This document shows, in pieces, positions 25,789 to 35,408 of a stretch of DNA of 64,000 nt. Position 1 is the stretch's first letter, and each line of letters opens with the position of its first letter. A program made the translations under genes and the position numbers. The notes below the pieces were generated by a model that saw only the letters and a list, made by a program, of their open reading frames with translations, ran no database searches and was not told the origin of the DNA. The DNA lies in assembly GCA_965207475.1 (NCBI GenBank), contig OZ242278.1:1302001-1366000 (forward strand), in the 5' to 3' direction. This DNA is from WTFY01 sp011523795 (GTDB lineage: Bacteria; Pseudomonadota; Gammaproteobacteria; UBA4575).

Positions 25789-25911
25789 ATACGCGACGGC
25801 CCGGAAACGGCCCGTGTCGCCTTGCTCCCTGCCGGCTGAAAAATCCGGAACACCCTGCCGGAAAACGCGGGGACAGCGGCCGCACCCGCAGCGCCCGGAA
25901 ATCCTCGCGTG

Positions 25912-26514
25912 TCAGGGTGCAGGGCCCGCCCCGCGGGCCGAATCGCCGGACCAGGACAGCAGGTAACGGATGACCTCGTCCGCCACCTCCTGAACACCCC
26001 GTATGCCGGTCTTCAACACAAGCTCGGGGTTTTCAGGCGGTTCATAGGCGCTGTCGATACCGGTGAAGTTCCTGATCTGGCCGGCACGGGCTTTCCGGTA
26101 CAGTCCCTTCGAATCACGTTGCTCGCAAACCTCCAGGGGGGCGTCCACAAACACCTCGATGAATGTCCCGTCCTCCATCATTTCCCGGACCATGCGGCGT
26201 TGATCGCGAAAGGGCGATATTGCCGAGACCAGGACAATCAGGCCGGCATCGGTGAACAGTCTGGCCACTTCCGCGATACGCCGCACGTTCTCGCCGCGGT
26301 CCGCTCGAGTGAACCCGAGGTCCTTGCTGAGCCCGTGCCGCAGGCGGTCACCGTCCAGCACGTAACTCCGCCGCCCCAGGGCATGCAGTCGCCGCTGCAC
26401 CGCATTCACTGTCGTCGACTTGCCCGAGCCGGGCAGGCCCGTGAACCACAGGACACAGGCCGCAGGATTATTCAACCGTGACCGACTTGGCCAGGTTTCG
26501 CGGCTGGTCGACAT
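25912..26514 (-). CDS. cysC: adenylylsulfate (APS) kinase
   Basis: The single-domain kinase has the P-loop GLPGSGKST, then LDGDRLRHGLSKDLGF, RADRGENVRRIAEVARLF, VSAISPFRDQRRM and FIEVFVDAPLEVCEQRD, all typical of CysC. It phosphorylates APS to PAPS. The ATG at 26514 has AAGGGA upstream and lies inside the end of glmS (47-base overlap). A TTG at 26475 giving NNPAACVLWFTGL is the alternative. The longer frame up to 26658 is only the shadow of glmS. No sulfurylase or PAPS reductase gene is nearby, so whether it serves assimilation or sulfation of a glycan is open. Coupling to glmS hints at the latter, weakly. Confidence 0.88.
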   Translation of the reverse strand: MSTSRETWPSRSRLNNPAACVLWFTGLPGSGKSTTVNAVQRRLHALGRRSYVLDGDRLRHGLSKDLGFTRADRGENVRRIAEVARLFTDAGLIVLVSAISPFRDQRRMVREMMEDGTFIEVFVDAPLEVCEQRDSKGLYRKARAGQIRNFTGIDSAYEPPENPELVLKTGIRGVQEVADEVIRYLLSWSGDSARGAGPAP

Positions 26515-28297
26515 CGGTTCCCTTGAGTGCCGCCACATGGTAGGCAAGCAGTTGCAGCGGGATGGTGAAGACGATCGGAGCCACCGCATTGTCCGGTGCA
26601 TCCACTTCAATGCCCACCGTGTCGGGGCCCGACTCGAAGCCTGAACGGATGTCGGCAAACACGTGCAGCACGCCGCCCCGGGCCCGGACCTCCTCCAGGT
26701 TGGACTTCAGTTTTTCCAGCAGCTCGTCGTTGGGCGCGACCGCGATGACCGGGATCTTGTCATCGACCAGCGCAATCGGGCCGTGCTTCAGCTCCCCCGC
26801 GGGATAGGCCTCGGCATGGATGTATGAGACCTCCTTGAGTTTCAGCGCCCCTTCCATTGCAACGGGATAATGGATTCCCCTGCCCAGAAACAGTGAATGC
26901 TGCTTGTTATCGTAACTGCCGGCGAGCACACGGATTTCATCTTCCCGTTCCAGCACCCGGTTGATCCGTGTGGGCAGGTTGGTCAGCTGCTCGACGAGCC
27001 GGCTCTCCAGTTCTTCTGGCATGCCGTGGCGACGCCCTGCGAGGATTGCCAGCATCAGCAGCGCCACCAGTTGCGTGGTAAAGGCCTTGGTGGAAGCGAC
27101 ACCGATTTCCGGCCCCGCATGGGTCATCAGCGCCAGGTCGGACTCGCGGACCAGTGAACTCTCCGGCACGTTGCAAATCGTCAGGGATCCCACGTAAGGT
27201 TCCCGGCTGGCCTGGCGCTGGGCAGCCAGGGTGTCTGCCGTCTCTCCGGACTGCGAGATCGTGACGAACAACGTGCCCGGCTGGGCCAGGTGCTTGCGGT
27301 AACGGAACTCGCTGGCAATATCGACCAGACAGGGAATGCCTGCAAGCTCCTCGAACCAGAATCTAGCAATCAGCCCCGCATGATAGCTGCTGCCGCAGGC
27401 AACGATCTGCACGGCCCGCGTCCCGTCCAGCAACTGTTCCGCCATGGGCCCGAGGATCTGGTCCGCGATGCGGCCATTCACCAGCCTGCCTTCAAGGGTG
27501 TCGGCAACGGCCCGCGGCTGCTCGTGAATCTCCTTGAGCATGTAATGGGGATACCCGTTTTTCCCTGTGGCGTCGGCCGTCAGGTCGCTCATCCTGGATT
27601 CGCGCCTGACCTCGGCACCGCCCGCATCGAGCACGCGGATGCCATCGCGCCCCATGTCGACGATGTCGCCGTTTTCAAGAAACACGAACTCCCGGGTTTC
27701 TTTCAGCAGCGCCTGCACGTCGGAAGCGATGAAGTTCTCGTCCCTGCCGATCCCCACCACGAGGGGGCTGCCGCTGCGCGTGGCAACTAGCCTGTCAGGT
27801 TCCAGCTTGTCGATCACGCCCAGCGCATAGGCCCCCTTCAGATCCTGCACGGTGGCCCGCACGGCACCCGGGAGGTCATGCCCCCGGTCGAGATACAGCA
27901 CGATCTGGTGGGCGATGACCTCGGTGTCCGTATCCGAGGTAAAGGTGAACCCCTGGTCTACTTGTCTTTGCTTGAGATCCCTGAAGTTCTCGATGATGCC
28001 GTTGTGCACGATTGCAATGCGGCTGTTGCAGATGTGCGGGTGCGCATTGTTTTCTGCCGGCACGCCATGTGTGGCCCAGCGTGTATGGGCAATTCCGAGT
28101 TGGCCGGTGAGCGTGGCCTCTTCCAGCACCCTGTCCAGCTCGTTCACCTTGCCTGGCCTGCGGATCCGCTGGATCGATCCGTTCGTGAGCACGGCCATGC
28201 CGGCCGAGTCGTAACCACGGTATTCCAGGCGATACAGGCCTTCCAGCAGTACAGGGCAGACATTCCGGTTCGCGATGGCCCCTACAATCCCGCACAT
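26468..28297 (-). CDS. glmS: glutamine-fructose-6-phosphate aminotransferase (isomerizing)
   Basis: The 609-residue enzyme makes glucosamine-6-phosphate from fructose-6-phosphate and glutamine, the first step to UDP-GlcNAc. The N-terminal glutaminase starts CGIVGAIANRNV with the catalytic Cys directly after Met. Two sugar-isomerase domains follow (IVACGSSYHAGLIARFW; GRGIHYPVAMEGALKLKEVS), and the end DQPRNLAKSVTVE is canonical. It lies three bases downstream of glmU on the same strand. No glmS ribozyme is apparent, as expected outside Firmicutes. Confidence 0.97.
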   Translation of the reverse strand: MCGIVGAIANRNVCPVLLEGLYRLEYRGYDSAGMAVLTNGSIQRIRRPGKVNELDRVLEEATLTGQLGIAHTRWATHGVPAENNAHPHICNSRIAIVHNGIIENFRDLKQRQVDQGFTFTSDTDTEVIAHQIVLYLDRGHDLPGAVRATVQDLKGAYALGVIDKLEPDRLVATRSGSPLVVGIGRDENFIASDVQALLKETREFVFLENGDIVDMGRDGIRVLDAGGAEVRRESRMSDLTADATGKNGYPHYMLKEIHEQPRAVADTLEGRLVNGRIADQILGPMAEQLLDGTRAVQIVACGSSYHAGLIARFWFEELAGIPCLVDIASEFRYRKHLAQPGTLFVTISQSGETADTLAAQRQASREPYVGSLTICNVPESSLVRESDLALMTHAGPEIGVASTKAFTTQLVALLMLAILAGRRHGMPEELESRLVEQLTNLPTRINRVLEREDEIRVLAGSYDNKQHSLFLGRGIHYPVAMEGALKLKEVSYIHAEAYPAGELKHGPIALVDDKIPVIAVAPNDELLEKLKSNLEEVRARGGVLHVFADIRSGFESGPDTVGIEVDAPDNAVAPIVFTIPLQLLAYHVAALKGTDVDQPRNLAKSVTVE

Positions 28298-28300
28298 GAC

Positions 28301-29662
28301 TTATTCTTTTTCCGGGCGTTTCCAGTGCTTTATGCTGACCTGCTTGCTGCGCGCAAGCGTCAGCGTGTCGCCGGGAGCATTCTTGGTAATCGTTGATCCG
28401 GCACCGATCGTGGCGCCGTCCCCGATGGCCACCGGTGCGACCAGCTGGGTATCGGATCCCACGAACACGCGGTTGCCGATGACCGTTCGTTGCTTCCTCG
28501 CCCCGTCATAGTTGCAGGTGATGACCCCCGCCCCCACATTGACGTGCTCGCCCACGTCGGCATCCCCGACGTAGCTCAGATGGTTGATCTTGCTCCCCGT
28601 TCTGATATCAGACTTCTTGATCTCGACAAAGTTTCCTATCCTGACATCGTCTGCCAGCTGGGTGCCCGGGCGAATCCTGGCATAGGGCCCCAGGCTGCAG
28701 TCACTGCCGATCACGGCATTTTCGATGTGGCAGTTCGGCTGGATACGGGTCCCGTCTCCGACGGAGGTGTTGACCAGGATGCTGTTGGCACCGATGCTGA
28801 CCCGGTCCCCAAGGCAGTTGTTTCCCTCGAACACCGTGTTGACATCGATCACGACATCCCTGCCGGTCACCAGGTCTCCGCGCACGTCAACCCGTTCAGG
28901 GTCCAGCAGCGTCACGCCCAGCGCCAGCAGCTGGTCGGCCGTGCGCCGCTGGCAGATTCGCTCGGCCTGCATCAGCTGGTGCTTGTCATTGACGCCGAGC
29001 ACTTCTTCGGCATTCTCGCAGACCATGGCCTTCACCCGGTACCCGCCGGCCACGGCCAGCCCGATACAGTCGGTCAGGTAGTACTCTCCCTGCGCGTTTC
29101 CGGTTTCGACTTCGTCCAGCCACTGCTTCAGCAGGGCGGAGCGCGTGGCCAGCACCCCGGTGTTCACCTCGCGAATGCCCAGGGTCTGCGGATCCGCATC
29201 CTGCTCTTCTGCGATCCTCAGCACCCGGCCCTGCGCATCGCGCACGATCCGCCCGTAGCCGGACGGGTCGGCCAGCTCTGCAGACAGCAGCACCAGGTCG
29301 TTGCCGGACAGCTCCCGGATGACCGCCTGCAGGGTGGCAGGTGCCAGCAGGGGCACATCGCCGTACAGTACCAGCACATCATGATCCTCCTGCAGCCCGG
29401 GGAGCGCCTGCTGCACGGCATGGCCCGTTCCCTGCTGCTCGGCCTGATGCCACCAGCGAATGGAATCGTCCCGGATGACCGCCCTGACCTCTTTGGCCCC
29501 GTATCCGACCACCACGTGGAGGCCGTGCGGGGACAGGACCCGGGCACACCCGATCACGCGGGCCAGCATGGGCTGGCCCGCAACCCGGTGCAGCACCTTG
29601 GGCAAGTCGCTGTACATGCGTGAACCCTGCCCGGCAGCAAGTATGATGATGTCCAGTTTCAT
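28301..29662 (-). CDS. glmU: bifunctional UDP-N-acetylglucosamine pyrophosphorylase / glucosamine-1-phosphate N-acetyltransferase
   Basis: The 453-residue enzyme carries the uridylyltransferase signature ILAAGQGSRMYSDLPKVLH at its N terminus and a left-handed beta-helix acetyltransferase half with hexapeptide repeats (IGADVRIGNFVE-type; VGAGVITCNYDGARKQRT). It produces UDP-GlcNAc for peptidoglycan and LPS. Position between atpC and glmS is the classic gammaproteobacterial order. Confidence 0.97.
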   Translation of the reverse strand: MKLDIIILAAGQGSRMYSDLPKVLHRVAGQPMLARVIGCARVLSPHGLHVVVGYGAKEVRAVIRDDSIRWWHQAEQQGTGHAVQQALPGLQEDHDVLVLYGDVPLLAPATLQAVIRELSGNDLVLLSAELADPSGYGRIVRDAQGRVLRIAEEQDADPQTLGIREVNTGVLATRSALLKQWLDEVETGNAQGEYYLTDCIGLAVAGGYRVKAMVCENAEEVLGVNDKHQLMQAERICQRRTADQLLALGVTLLDPERVDVRGDLVTGRDVVIDVNTVFEGNNCLGDRVSIGANSILVNTSVGDGTRIQPNCHIENAVIGSDCSLGPYARIRPGTQLADDVRIGNFVEIKKSDIRTGSKINHLSYVGDADVGEHVNVGAGVITCNYDGARKQRTVIGNRVFVGSDTQLVAPVAIGDGATIGAGSTITKNAPGDTLTLARSKQVSIKHWKRPEKE

Positions 29663-29758
29663 GAGGCTTTTCGGATACCCAAGCCTAACAGGTTAAAGGG
29701 CATTGTGCCTGCCCGCCGTCACAGCAGCGGATCCACGGGCGGTGCGGCCCAGCGGTGC

Positions 29759-30181
29759 CTACCTTCGCTGCTTGCGCATCCTTTGGATCATGCGCAACTG
29801 CTCCGCGGCCCTCACCAGTTCGGCCTGGGCCTTGGCGGCATCCAGGTCCCCCTTCCTGTCCTTGAGGGCATCTTCCGCACGCTGCTTGGCTTCGAGGGCC
29901 TTGGCCTCGTCGAGGTCTTCGGCGCGGATCGCCGTATCCGACAGCACGGTCACGACATGCGGCTGGACCTCCAGGATGCCCCCGGACACGTAGAGGTACT
30001 GGTCCTCCTGGCCCTCCATTTCAATCTTCAGTTCCCCTAGCCTCAGGCTGGTCACCAGGGGGGTGTGACGCGGGTAGATCCCGACATCACCCATCCTGGC
30101 CGGTGCGAAGACCGCCGAGACGGTGCCGGAAAAGATTTCCTTCTCCGCGCTCACCACGTCGAGGTGCAGGGTCATGGCCAT
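29759..30181 (-). CDS. atpC: ATP synthase F1 epsilon subunit
   Basis: A 140-residue subunit with the N-terminal beta domain (HLDVVSAEKEIFSG, GDVGIYPRHTPLVT) and C-terminal helical hairpin. It belongs to the central stalk and inhibits ATP hydrolysis. Last gene of the atp operon, seven bases after atpD. Confidence 0.96.
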   Translation of the reverse strand: MAMTLHLDVVSAEKEIFSGTVSAVFAPARMGDVGIYPRHTPLVTSLRLGELKIEMEGQEDQYLYVSGGILEVQPHVVTVLSDTAIRAEDLDEAKALEAKQRAEDALKDRKGDLDAAKAQAELVRAAEQLRMIQRMRKQRR

Positions 30182-30187
30182 GCCGGC

Positions 30188-31564
30188 CTAAAGCTCCTCG
30201 GCTTTCTTGATGACATCCTCGATTCCCCCCTGCATGTAGAAGGCCTGTTCCGGCAACCCGTCATATTCCCCGTCGACGATGGCCTTGAAGCCGGAGACCG
30301 TATCCTGCAGGGACACGATCTTGCCGGGTGATCCGGTAAACACTTCCGCCACGGAAAACGGCTGTGACAGGAACCGCTGGACCTTGCGCGCACGGGCCAC
30401 GACCAGCTTGTCTTCCTCGGACAGCTCGTCCATGCCCAGGATCGCGATGATGTCCTTGAGCTCCTTGTACCGCTGCAGGGTGTTCTGCACCCCGCGGGCC
30501 GTATCGTAGTGCTCCTGTCCGATCACCAGCGGGTCGAGCTGGCGACTGGTGGAATCCAGTGGATCCACGGCCGGGTAGATGCCCAGTTCAGCGACCTGGC
30601 GGGACAGTACGACGGTCGCGTCCAGGTGTGCAAAGGTGGTCGCAGGCGACGGATCGGTCAGGTCGTCCGCCGGCACGTACACCGCCTGGATCGACGTGAT
30701 GGATCCTGTGCTGGTTGACGTGATGCGTTCCTGCAGGGCGCCCATCTCCTCGGCAAGGGTCGGCTGGTAGCCGACCGCGGAAGGCATGCGTCCCAGCAGT
30801 GCCGAGACCTCCGTTCCCGCCAGGGTGTACCGGTAAATGTTGTCGATGAACATCAGCACGTCACGGCCTTCATCCCGGAAGTACTCCGCCATCGTCAGGC
30901 CGGTCAGGCCTACCCGCAGGCGGTTCCCGGGCGGCTCGTTCATCTGGCCGTACACCATGGCCACCTTGTCGAGCACGCCGGCTTCCTTCATCTCGTAGTA
31001 GAAGTCATTTCCCTCCCGGGTGCGCTCCCCGACGCCCGCGAACACCGACAGGCCCGAGTGCTTCTTCGCGATGTTGTTGATCAGTTCCATCATGGCCACG
31101 GTCTTGCCGCATCCGGCGCCGCCAAACAGGCCGATCTTGCCTCCCTTGGCGAAGGGACAGAGCAGGTCGATGACCTTGATGCCCGTCTCGAGCAGTTCGT
31201 TGCCCCCTGCCTGTTCCTCGAACTTCGGCGGCGTGCGGTGTATCGGCATGCTTGACTCCGCGCCGATGCCCCCGGCATTGTCCACCGGTTCGCCCAGCAC
31301 GTTCATGACCCGGCCCAGGGTTTTCGGTCCGACCGGCACCGAAATCGGGGCCTTGGTGTTGGTCACGCGCAGCCCGCGCTGCAGCCCGTCGGAAGCCCCC
31401 ATGGCAATTGTGCGCGCGATCCCGCCACCGAGCTGCTGCTGCACTTCCAGGGTAAGATTCTTGTCGTCCACGACCAGGGCATCGTACACGTTCGGCACTT
31501 CCTCGCGTGCGAACTCGACGTCGACCACGGCCCCGATGATCTCAACAATTTGACCCGAACTCAT
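30188..31564 (-). CDS. atpD: ATP synthase F1 beta subunit
   Basis: This 458-residue catalytic subunit matches E. coli AtpD nearly throughout (GVGERTREGNDFY, MNEPPGNRLRV, IYRYTLAGTEVSALLGR, LDSTSRQLDP). The P-loop is GGAGCGKT instead of the usual GGAGVGKT: the Val before Gly-Lys is Cys (codon TGC). The catalytic Lys and Thr are intact, so it should be active, but the Cys could be a redox- or metal-sensitive site. Confidence 0.97.
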   Translation of the reverse strand: MSSGQIVEIIGAVVDVEFAREEVPNVYDALVVDDKNLTLEVQQQLGGGIARTIAMGASDGLQRGLRVTNTKAPISVPVGPKTLGRVMNVLGEPVDNAGGIGAESSMPIHRTPPKFEEQAGGNELLETGIKVIDLLCPFAKGGKIGLFGGAGCGKTVAMMELINNIAKKHSGLSVFAGVGERTREGNDFYYEMKEAGVLDKVAMVYGQMNEPPGNRLRVGLTGLTMAEYFRDEGRDVLMFIDNIYRYTLAGTEVSALLGRMPSAVGYQPTLAEEMGALQERITSTSTGSITSIQAVYVPADDLTDPSPATTFAHLDATVVLSRQVAELGIYPAVDPLDSTSRQLDPLVIGQEHYDTARGVQNTLQRYKELKDIIAILGMDELSEEDKLVVARARKVQRFLSQPFSVAEVFTGSPGKIVSLQDTVSGFKAIVDGEYDGLPEQAFYMQGGIEDVIKKAEEL

Positions 31565-31603
31565 GTTGTTTCCTCTTTACAAGTATTGAATGTATCTCAA
31601 TGT

Positions 31604-32467
31604 TCAAACCGCCGCGGCACCGCCGACGATTTCTGAAATTTCCTGGGTGATCGCCGCCTGCCGCGCCTTGTTGTAGGCCAGCTGCAACTCCGCAATCAAC
31701 TCCCCGGCATTGTCCGATGCGCTTTTCATGGCAATCATCCTCGCCGCCATTTCACAGGCGACGTTCTCGACCACGCCCTGGTATACGATCGATTCGATAT
31801 ACCGGGTCAACAGTTCATCCAGCACGGCCTTCGCATCCGGCTCGTAGATGTAGTCCCAGTGATGCTGCAGCGCATCGTTTTCCTCCGGCACCAGAGGCAG
31901 CAGCGTGAGCACCTTCGGCCTTTGCGTCATGGTGTTGACGAACTCGTTCTCGACCAGGAACAGGCGATCGATGGTGCCTTCCGTGTAGGCATCCAGCATG
32001 GTCTTGACCGTGCCGATCAGCTCGCTAATCCGGACCGTGTCGCCCAGGTTGGACACCTGGGAGACGATGTTTTCTGAAATTCTCTTGAAGAACGCGGTGC
32101 CCTTGGCCCCGATCAGGCACAGGTCGATCTCGGCGTGCTTTTCCTGCCATGCCTGCATGGCTTTCAGCGCCGCCTTGAAGGTGTTGATGTTGAGGCCGCC
32201 GCAAAGCCCGCGGTCCGTGGAAACAATGATGAACCCGACGCGCCGCACCTCCGGGTGCTCGATCAGGAACGGATGCTTGTACTCGGAGCTGGCATGGGCA
32301 AGATGGCCGATCACGTTCAGCATCTTCTGCGAGTAGGGGCGGGTGGCACTCATGCGGTCCTGTGCCTTGCGCATCTTGCTTGCCGCCACCATCTCCATCG
32401 CCTTGGTGATCTTCTGAGTATTCTTGATACTCGCGATCTGCGTGCGGATCTCTTTCTCGCCGGGCAT
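31604..32467 (-). CDS. atpG: ATP synthase F1 gamma subunit
   Basis: The 287-residue rotor shaft starts EIRTQIASIKNTQKITKAME and contains STDRGLCGGLN, both diagnostic; the C-terminal helix MIAMKSASDNAGELI is also intact. It lies between atpA and atpD. Confidence 0.96.
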   Translation of the reverse strand: MPGEKEIRTQIASIKNTQKITKAMEMVAASKMRKAQDRMSATRPYSQKMLNVIGHLAHASSEYKHPFLIEHPEVRRVGFIIVSTDRGLCGGLNINTFKAALKAMQAWQEKHAEIDLCLIGAKGTAFFKRISENIVSQVSNLGDTVRISELIGTVKTMLDAYTEGTIDRLFLVENEFVNTMTQRPKVLTLLPLVPEENDALQHHWDYIYEPDAKAVLDELLTRYIESIVYQGVVENVACEMAARMIAMKSASDNAGELIAELQLAYNKARQAAITQEISEIVGGAAAV

Positions 32468-32479
32468 GACTGCTGCGTC

Positions 32480-34021
32480 CTACCAGGTTCCCTTGGCCTT
32501 GAAATCCTCGACCGCCCGGCGCAGGCCCGCCTCGGTCTCGTCGTCGTATTCGCCCGTGCGGTTGATGGTATCCAGCAGCTCCCGGTGCTGCGAGCGCACG
32601 AAATCATGCATGGCTTTCTCGAAACGCACGACCTCGCCGACCTCGACGTCGTCCACATACCCCTGGTCCACGGCAAACAGCGACACCGCCATCTCCGCTA
32701 CCGTCAGCGGCGTGTACTGGGGCTGCTTCATCAGCTCCATGACCCGTTCGCCACGCTCCAGCTGCTTGCGTGTCTGCTCGTCCAGGTCGGAAGCGAACTG
32801 CGAAAACGCCGCCAGTTCACGGTACTGCGCCAGGGCCAGGCGAACCCCGCCGCCCAGCTTCTTGATGATCTGGGTCTGCGCGGCCCCGCCGACACGCGAC
32901 ACCGACAGGCCCGCATTGATCGCCGGGCGGAATCCCGCGTTGAACAGGTCGCTCTCCAGGAAAATCTGGCCGTCCGTGATCGAGATGACATTGGTCGGCA
33001 CAAAGGCCGACACATCCCCGGCCTGCGTTTCGATGATCGGCAGTGCCGTCAGGGACCCAGTGCGCCCGGTGATCTCGCCGCCGGTGAAGCGTTCCACGTA
33101 ATCGGCGTTCACCCTCGATGCCCGCTCCAGCAGGCGCGAGTGCAGGTAGAATACATCCCCCGGGTAAGCCTCCCGGCCCGGCGGGCGCCTCAGCAGCAGG
33201 GACACCTGGCGGTAGGCCCAGGCCTGCTTGGTCAGGTCATCGTATATGATCAGGGCATCCTCGCCCCGGTCCCGGAAATACTCGCCCATCGCGCATCCCG
33301 AATACGGTGCGATGTACTGCATGGCTGCGGAGTCCGAAGCGCTGGCCGCGACGACGATGGTATGCTCCATGGCCCCGTGCTCTTCCAGCTTGCGGACCAC
33401 GTTGGCAATCGAGGAGTTCTTCTGCCCGATCGCCACGTAAATGCACTTGATGCCCGTGCCCTTCTGGTTGATGATGGTGTCCACGGCCAGGGCGGTCTTG
33501 CCGGTCTGGCGGTCACCGATGATCAGTTCCCGCTGGCCGCGGCCGATGGGCACCATGGAGTCGATGGACTTCAGCCCGGTCTGCACCGGCTGGCCGACGG
33601 ACTGGCGCTCGATGACGCCGGGGGCAATCTTTTCAATCGCGGACGAGGCGCCGCACTCCACCGGGCCCTTGCCGTCAATGCCGTTGCCCAGGGAATCCAC
33701 CACCCGGCCCAGCATTTCAGGGCCGACCGGCACTTCCAGGATCCTGCTGGTACAGGAGACCTTGTCGCCTTCCTTGATATGCCGGTATTCACCGAGCACG
33801 ACCGCACCCACCGAGTCGCGCTCCAGGTTCAGGGCCAGGCCGAACGTGTTCTGCGGGAACTCCAGCATCTCGCCGGCCATCACGTCCGCCAGGCCATGGA
33901 TGCGTACGATGCCATCCGTGACGCCGACCACCGTGCCTTCGGTGCGCGCCTGGGCGGCCGTATCGAAATTCTCGATACGCTGCTTGATCAATTCACTGAT
34001 TTCAGTTGGGTTAAGTTGCAT
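32480..34021 (-). CDS. atpA: ATP synthase F1 alpha subunit
   Basis: The 513-residue subunit starts MQLNPTEISELIKQRIENF and has the P-loop GDRQTGKTALAVDTI, the segment YDDLTKQAWAYRQVSLLLRRPPG (split at a few residues), and an intact C terminus. It is non-catalytic in nucleotide turnover but completes the active sites with beta. Confidence 0.97.
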   Translation of the reverse strand: MQLNPTEISELIKQRIENFDTAAQARTEGTVVGVTDGIVRIHGLADVMAGEMLEFPQNTFGLALNLERDSVGAVVLGEYRHIKEGDKVSCTSRILEVPVGPEMLGRVVDSLGNGIDGKGPVECGASSAIEKIAPGVIERQSVGQPVQTGLKSIDSMVPIGRGQRELIIGDRQTGKTALAVDTIINQKGTGIKCIYVAIGQKNSSIANVVRKLEEHGAMEHTIVVAASASDSAAMQYIAPYSGCAMGEYFRDRGEDALIIYDDLTKQAWAYRQVSLLLRRPPGREAYPGDVFYLHSRLLERASRVNADYVERFTGGEITGRTGSLTALPIIETQAGDVSAFVPTNVISITDGQIFLESDLFNAGFRPAINAGLSVSRVGGAAQTQIIKKLGGGVRLALAQYRELAAFSQFASDLDEQTRKQLERGERVMELMKQPQYTPLTVAEMAVSLFAVDQGYVDDVEVGEVVRFEKAMHDFVRSQHRELLDTINRTGEYDDETEAGLRRAVEDFKAKGTW

Positions 34022-34055
34022 GTTCGAATCCTCTTGTTTGCCCTGTCCTGTGCAT

Positions 34056-34592
34056 TCAGTGCGTAAGGGCAGCAGAAAGCTTGTCGAGCCGTCCCCGAAC
34101 GGACCCGTCGATTACCAGATCGCCTGCCCGGATGACCGCCCCGCCGATCAGGGACGAATCGATGCGCGAGGCCAGCCGTATCTCTTTGCCCAGGCGACGC
34201 TTCAGTGCCGTCGAGATGCTTGCCAGCTGCGCCTCGTTCACGGCGCTGGCCGAAATCACCTCGGCATCGACGGTCCCCTCCGCATCGGCCCGGTACTGCC
34301 GGTACAGTGCCGCGATCTCGCCCAGCAGGTGCATGCGGGCATTCTCGGCCAGCAGCCGGATGAAGTTTGCCCCCTGTTCACTGACCTGCCCCTCACAAAC
34401 TGAAATGAACAGGTCCGCGGCCTGCTGCCTTGACAGCACGGGGCTGTCCAGCAGCGCGCGCATGACCGGGTCACCGGCCACGACCTCCATGAAGGCCAGC
34501 ATGTCGGTCCACTGCTGCTGAGCACCGCCGACCACCGCGACTTCAAAGGCGGCGCGGGCGTACGGTCTTGCGGCGGTGGCTTGTTCCGACAT
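34056..34592 (-). CDS. atpH: ATP synthase delta subunit
   Basis: The 178-residue peripheral-stalk subunit shows ARPYARAAFEVA at its start and the conserved C-terminal part SLIGGAVIRAGDLVIDGSVR. Gene order and length are standard. Confidence 0.95.
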   Translation of the reverse strand: MSEQATAARPYARAAFEVAVVGGAQQQWTDMLAFMEVVAGDPVMRALLDSPVLSRQQAADLFISVCEGQVSEQGANFIRLLAENARMHLLGEIAALYRQYRADAEGTVDAEVISASAVNEAQLASISTALKRRLGKEIRLASRIDSSLIGGAVIRAGDLVIDGSVRGRLDKLSAALTH

Positions 34593-34603
34593 CTATCCCA
34601 GCC

Positions 34604-35074
34604 TCAAATCTGTGCCGCCAGTTCGTCCAGGATGTCCTGGTGGGCGCCGGCGTCGATTTCCTTTTTCAAAATCCGCTCCGCACCCGCCACGGCGACCGCC
34701 GAGACCTGGACCCTGAGCTGCTCGGTGGCACGGTGGACTTCCTTCTCCACCTCGGCATGGGCCGCCTCCTTGATCCGGTTTCCTTCCTCTACCGCCGCCA
34801 TCTTGGCGTCTTCCACGATTTCATTGGCTCGCTTGTGCGCCTGGTTCAGGATGTCGTTGGCCTGCTGCTTGGCTTCAGACAGTTTCTGTTCCGCGTTCCG
34901 CTCGGCCAGCTCCTGCTGCTTGAAGCCGCGTTCCGCCTCGGCCAGCCCATCCGCAATCTTCTTCTTGCGCTCGTTCAGCGCGGTCATGATCGGGGGCCAC
35001 ACGAATTTCATGCAGAACAGGACAAATACGATAAATGCAATGGTTTGACCGAGTAATGTAAGACCTATATTCAT
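34604..35074 (-). CDS. atpF: ATP synthase Fo b subunit
   Basis: The 156-residue protein has one N-terminal membrane helix (LLGQTIAFIVFVLFCMKFVWPP) followed by a long charged helix (KIADGLAEAERGFKQQELAER), as in the b subunit dimer that forms the stator stalk. Confidence 0.96.
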   Translation of the reverse strand: MNIGLTLLGQTIAFIVFVLFCMKFVWPPIMTALNERKKKIADGLAEAERGFKQQELAERNAEQKLSEAKQQANDILNQAHKRANEIVEDAKMAAVEEGNRIKEAAHAEVEKEVHRATEQLRVQVSAVAVAGAERILKKEIDAGAHQDILDELAAQI

Positions 35075-35123
35075 GTCCGGGCTCTATCTCGTAGTGATCA
35101 GGGAAAGGGTCCGCCTGGCGGGC

Positions 35124-35357
35124 CTACACCGCAAACAGGACATACAGCCCGATGGCGATGGCGATGACAGGCAGCGCATCCACCAGGCCCATCACAATGA
35201 AAAACTGTGTCCTGAGCATGGGAATGAGTTCCGGCTGTCGTGCCGCCCCCTCGAGAAAACGGCCACCGAGTACACCGATGCCCACGGCAGCGCCTGCCGC
35301 ACCGATGCCAAGCATGAGTGCCCCCGCTATGTAAAGTACAGCTTGTGATAATTCCAT
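35124..35357 (-). CDS. atpE: ATP synthase Fo c subunit
   Basis: A 77-residue two-helix proteolipid: the Gly/Ala-rich first helix (GIGAAGAAVGIGVLGGRFLEG), the polar loop ARQPE, and the proton-carrying Asp in FFIVMGLVDALPVI. The carboxylate is Asp with no Na-binding ligand pattern in helix 1, so proton coupling is expected. Confidence 0.96.
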   Translation of the reverse strand: MELSQAVLYIAGALMLGIGAAGAAVGIGVLGGRFLEGAARQPELIPMLRTQFFIVMGLVDALPVIAIAIGLYVLFAV

Positions 35358-35408
35358 CTTCGTTCTCCTGTTACCAAATGCGTGAAGTAGTTGTGCAATA
35401 TTGCCTGT

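Noticed and set aside
26515..26658. N-terminal extension of the APS kinase
   Set aside because: It lies inside glmS in another frame, has shadow-like composition, and is absent from the CysC family.
28298..28300. glmS ribozyme or riboswitch before glmS
   Set aside because: glmU ends three bases before glmS, leaving no room for a leader structure.
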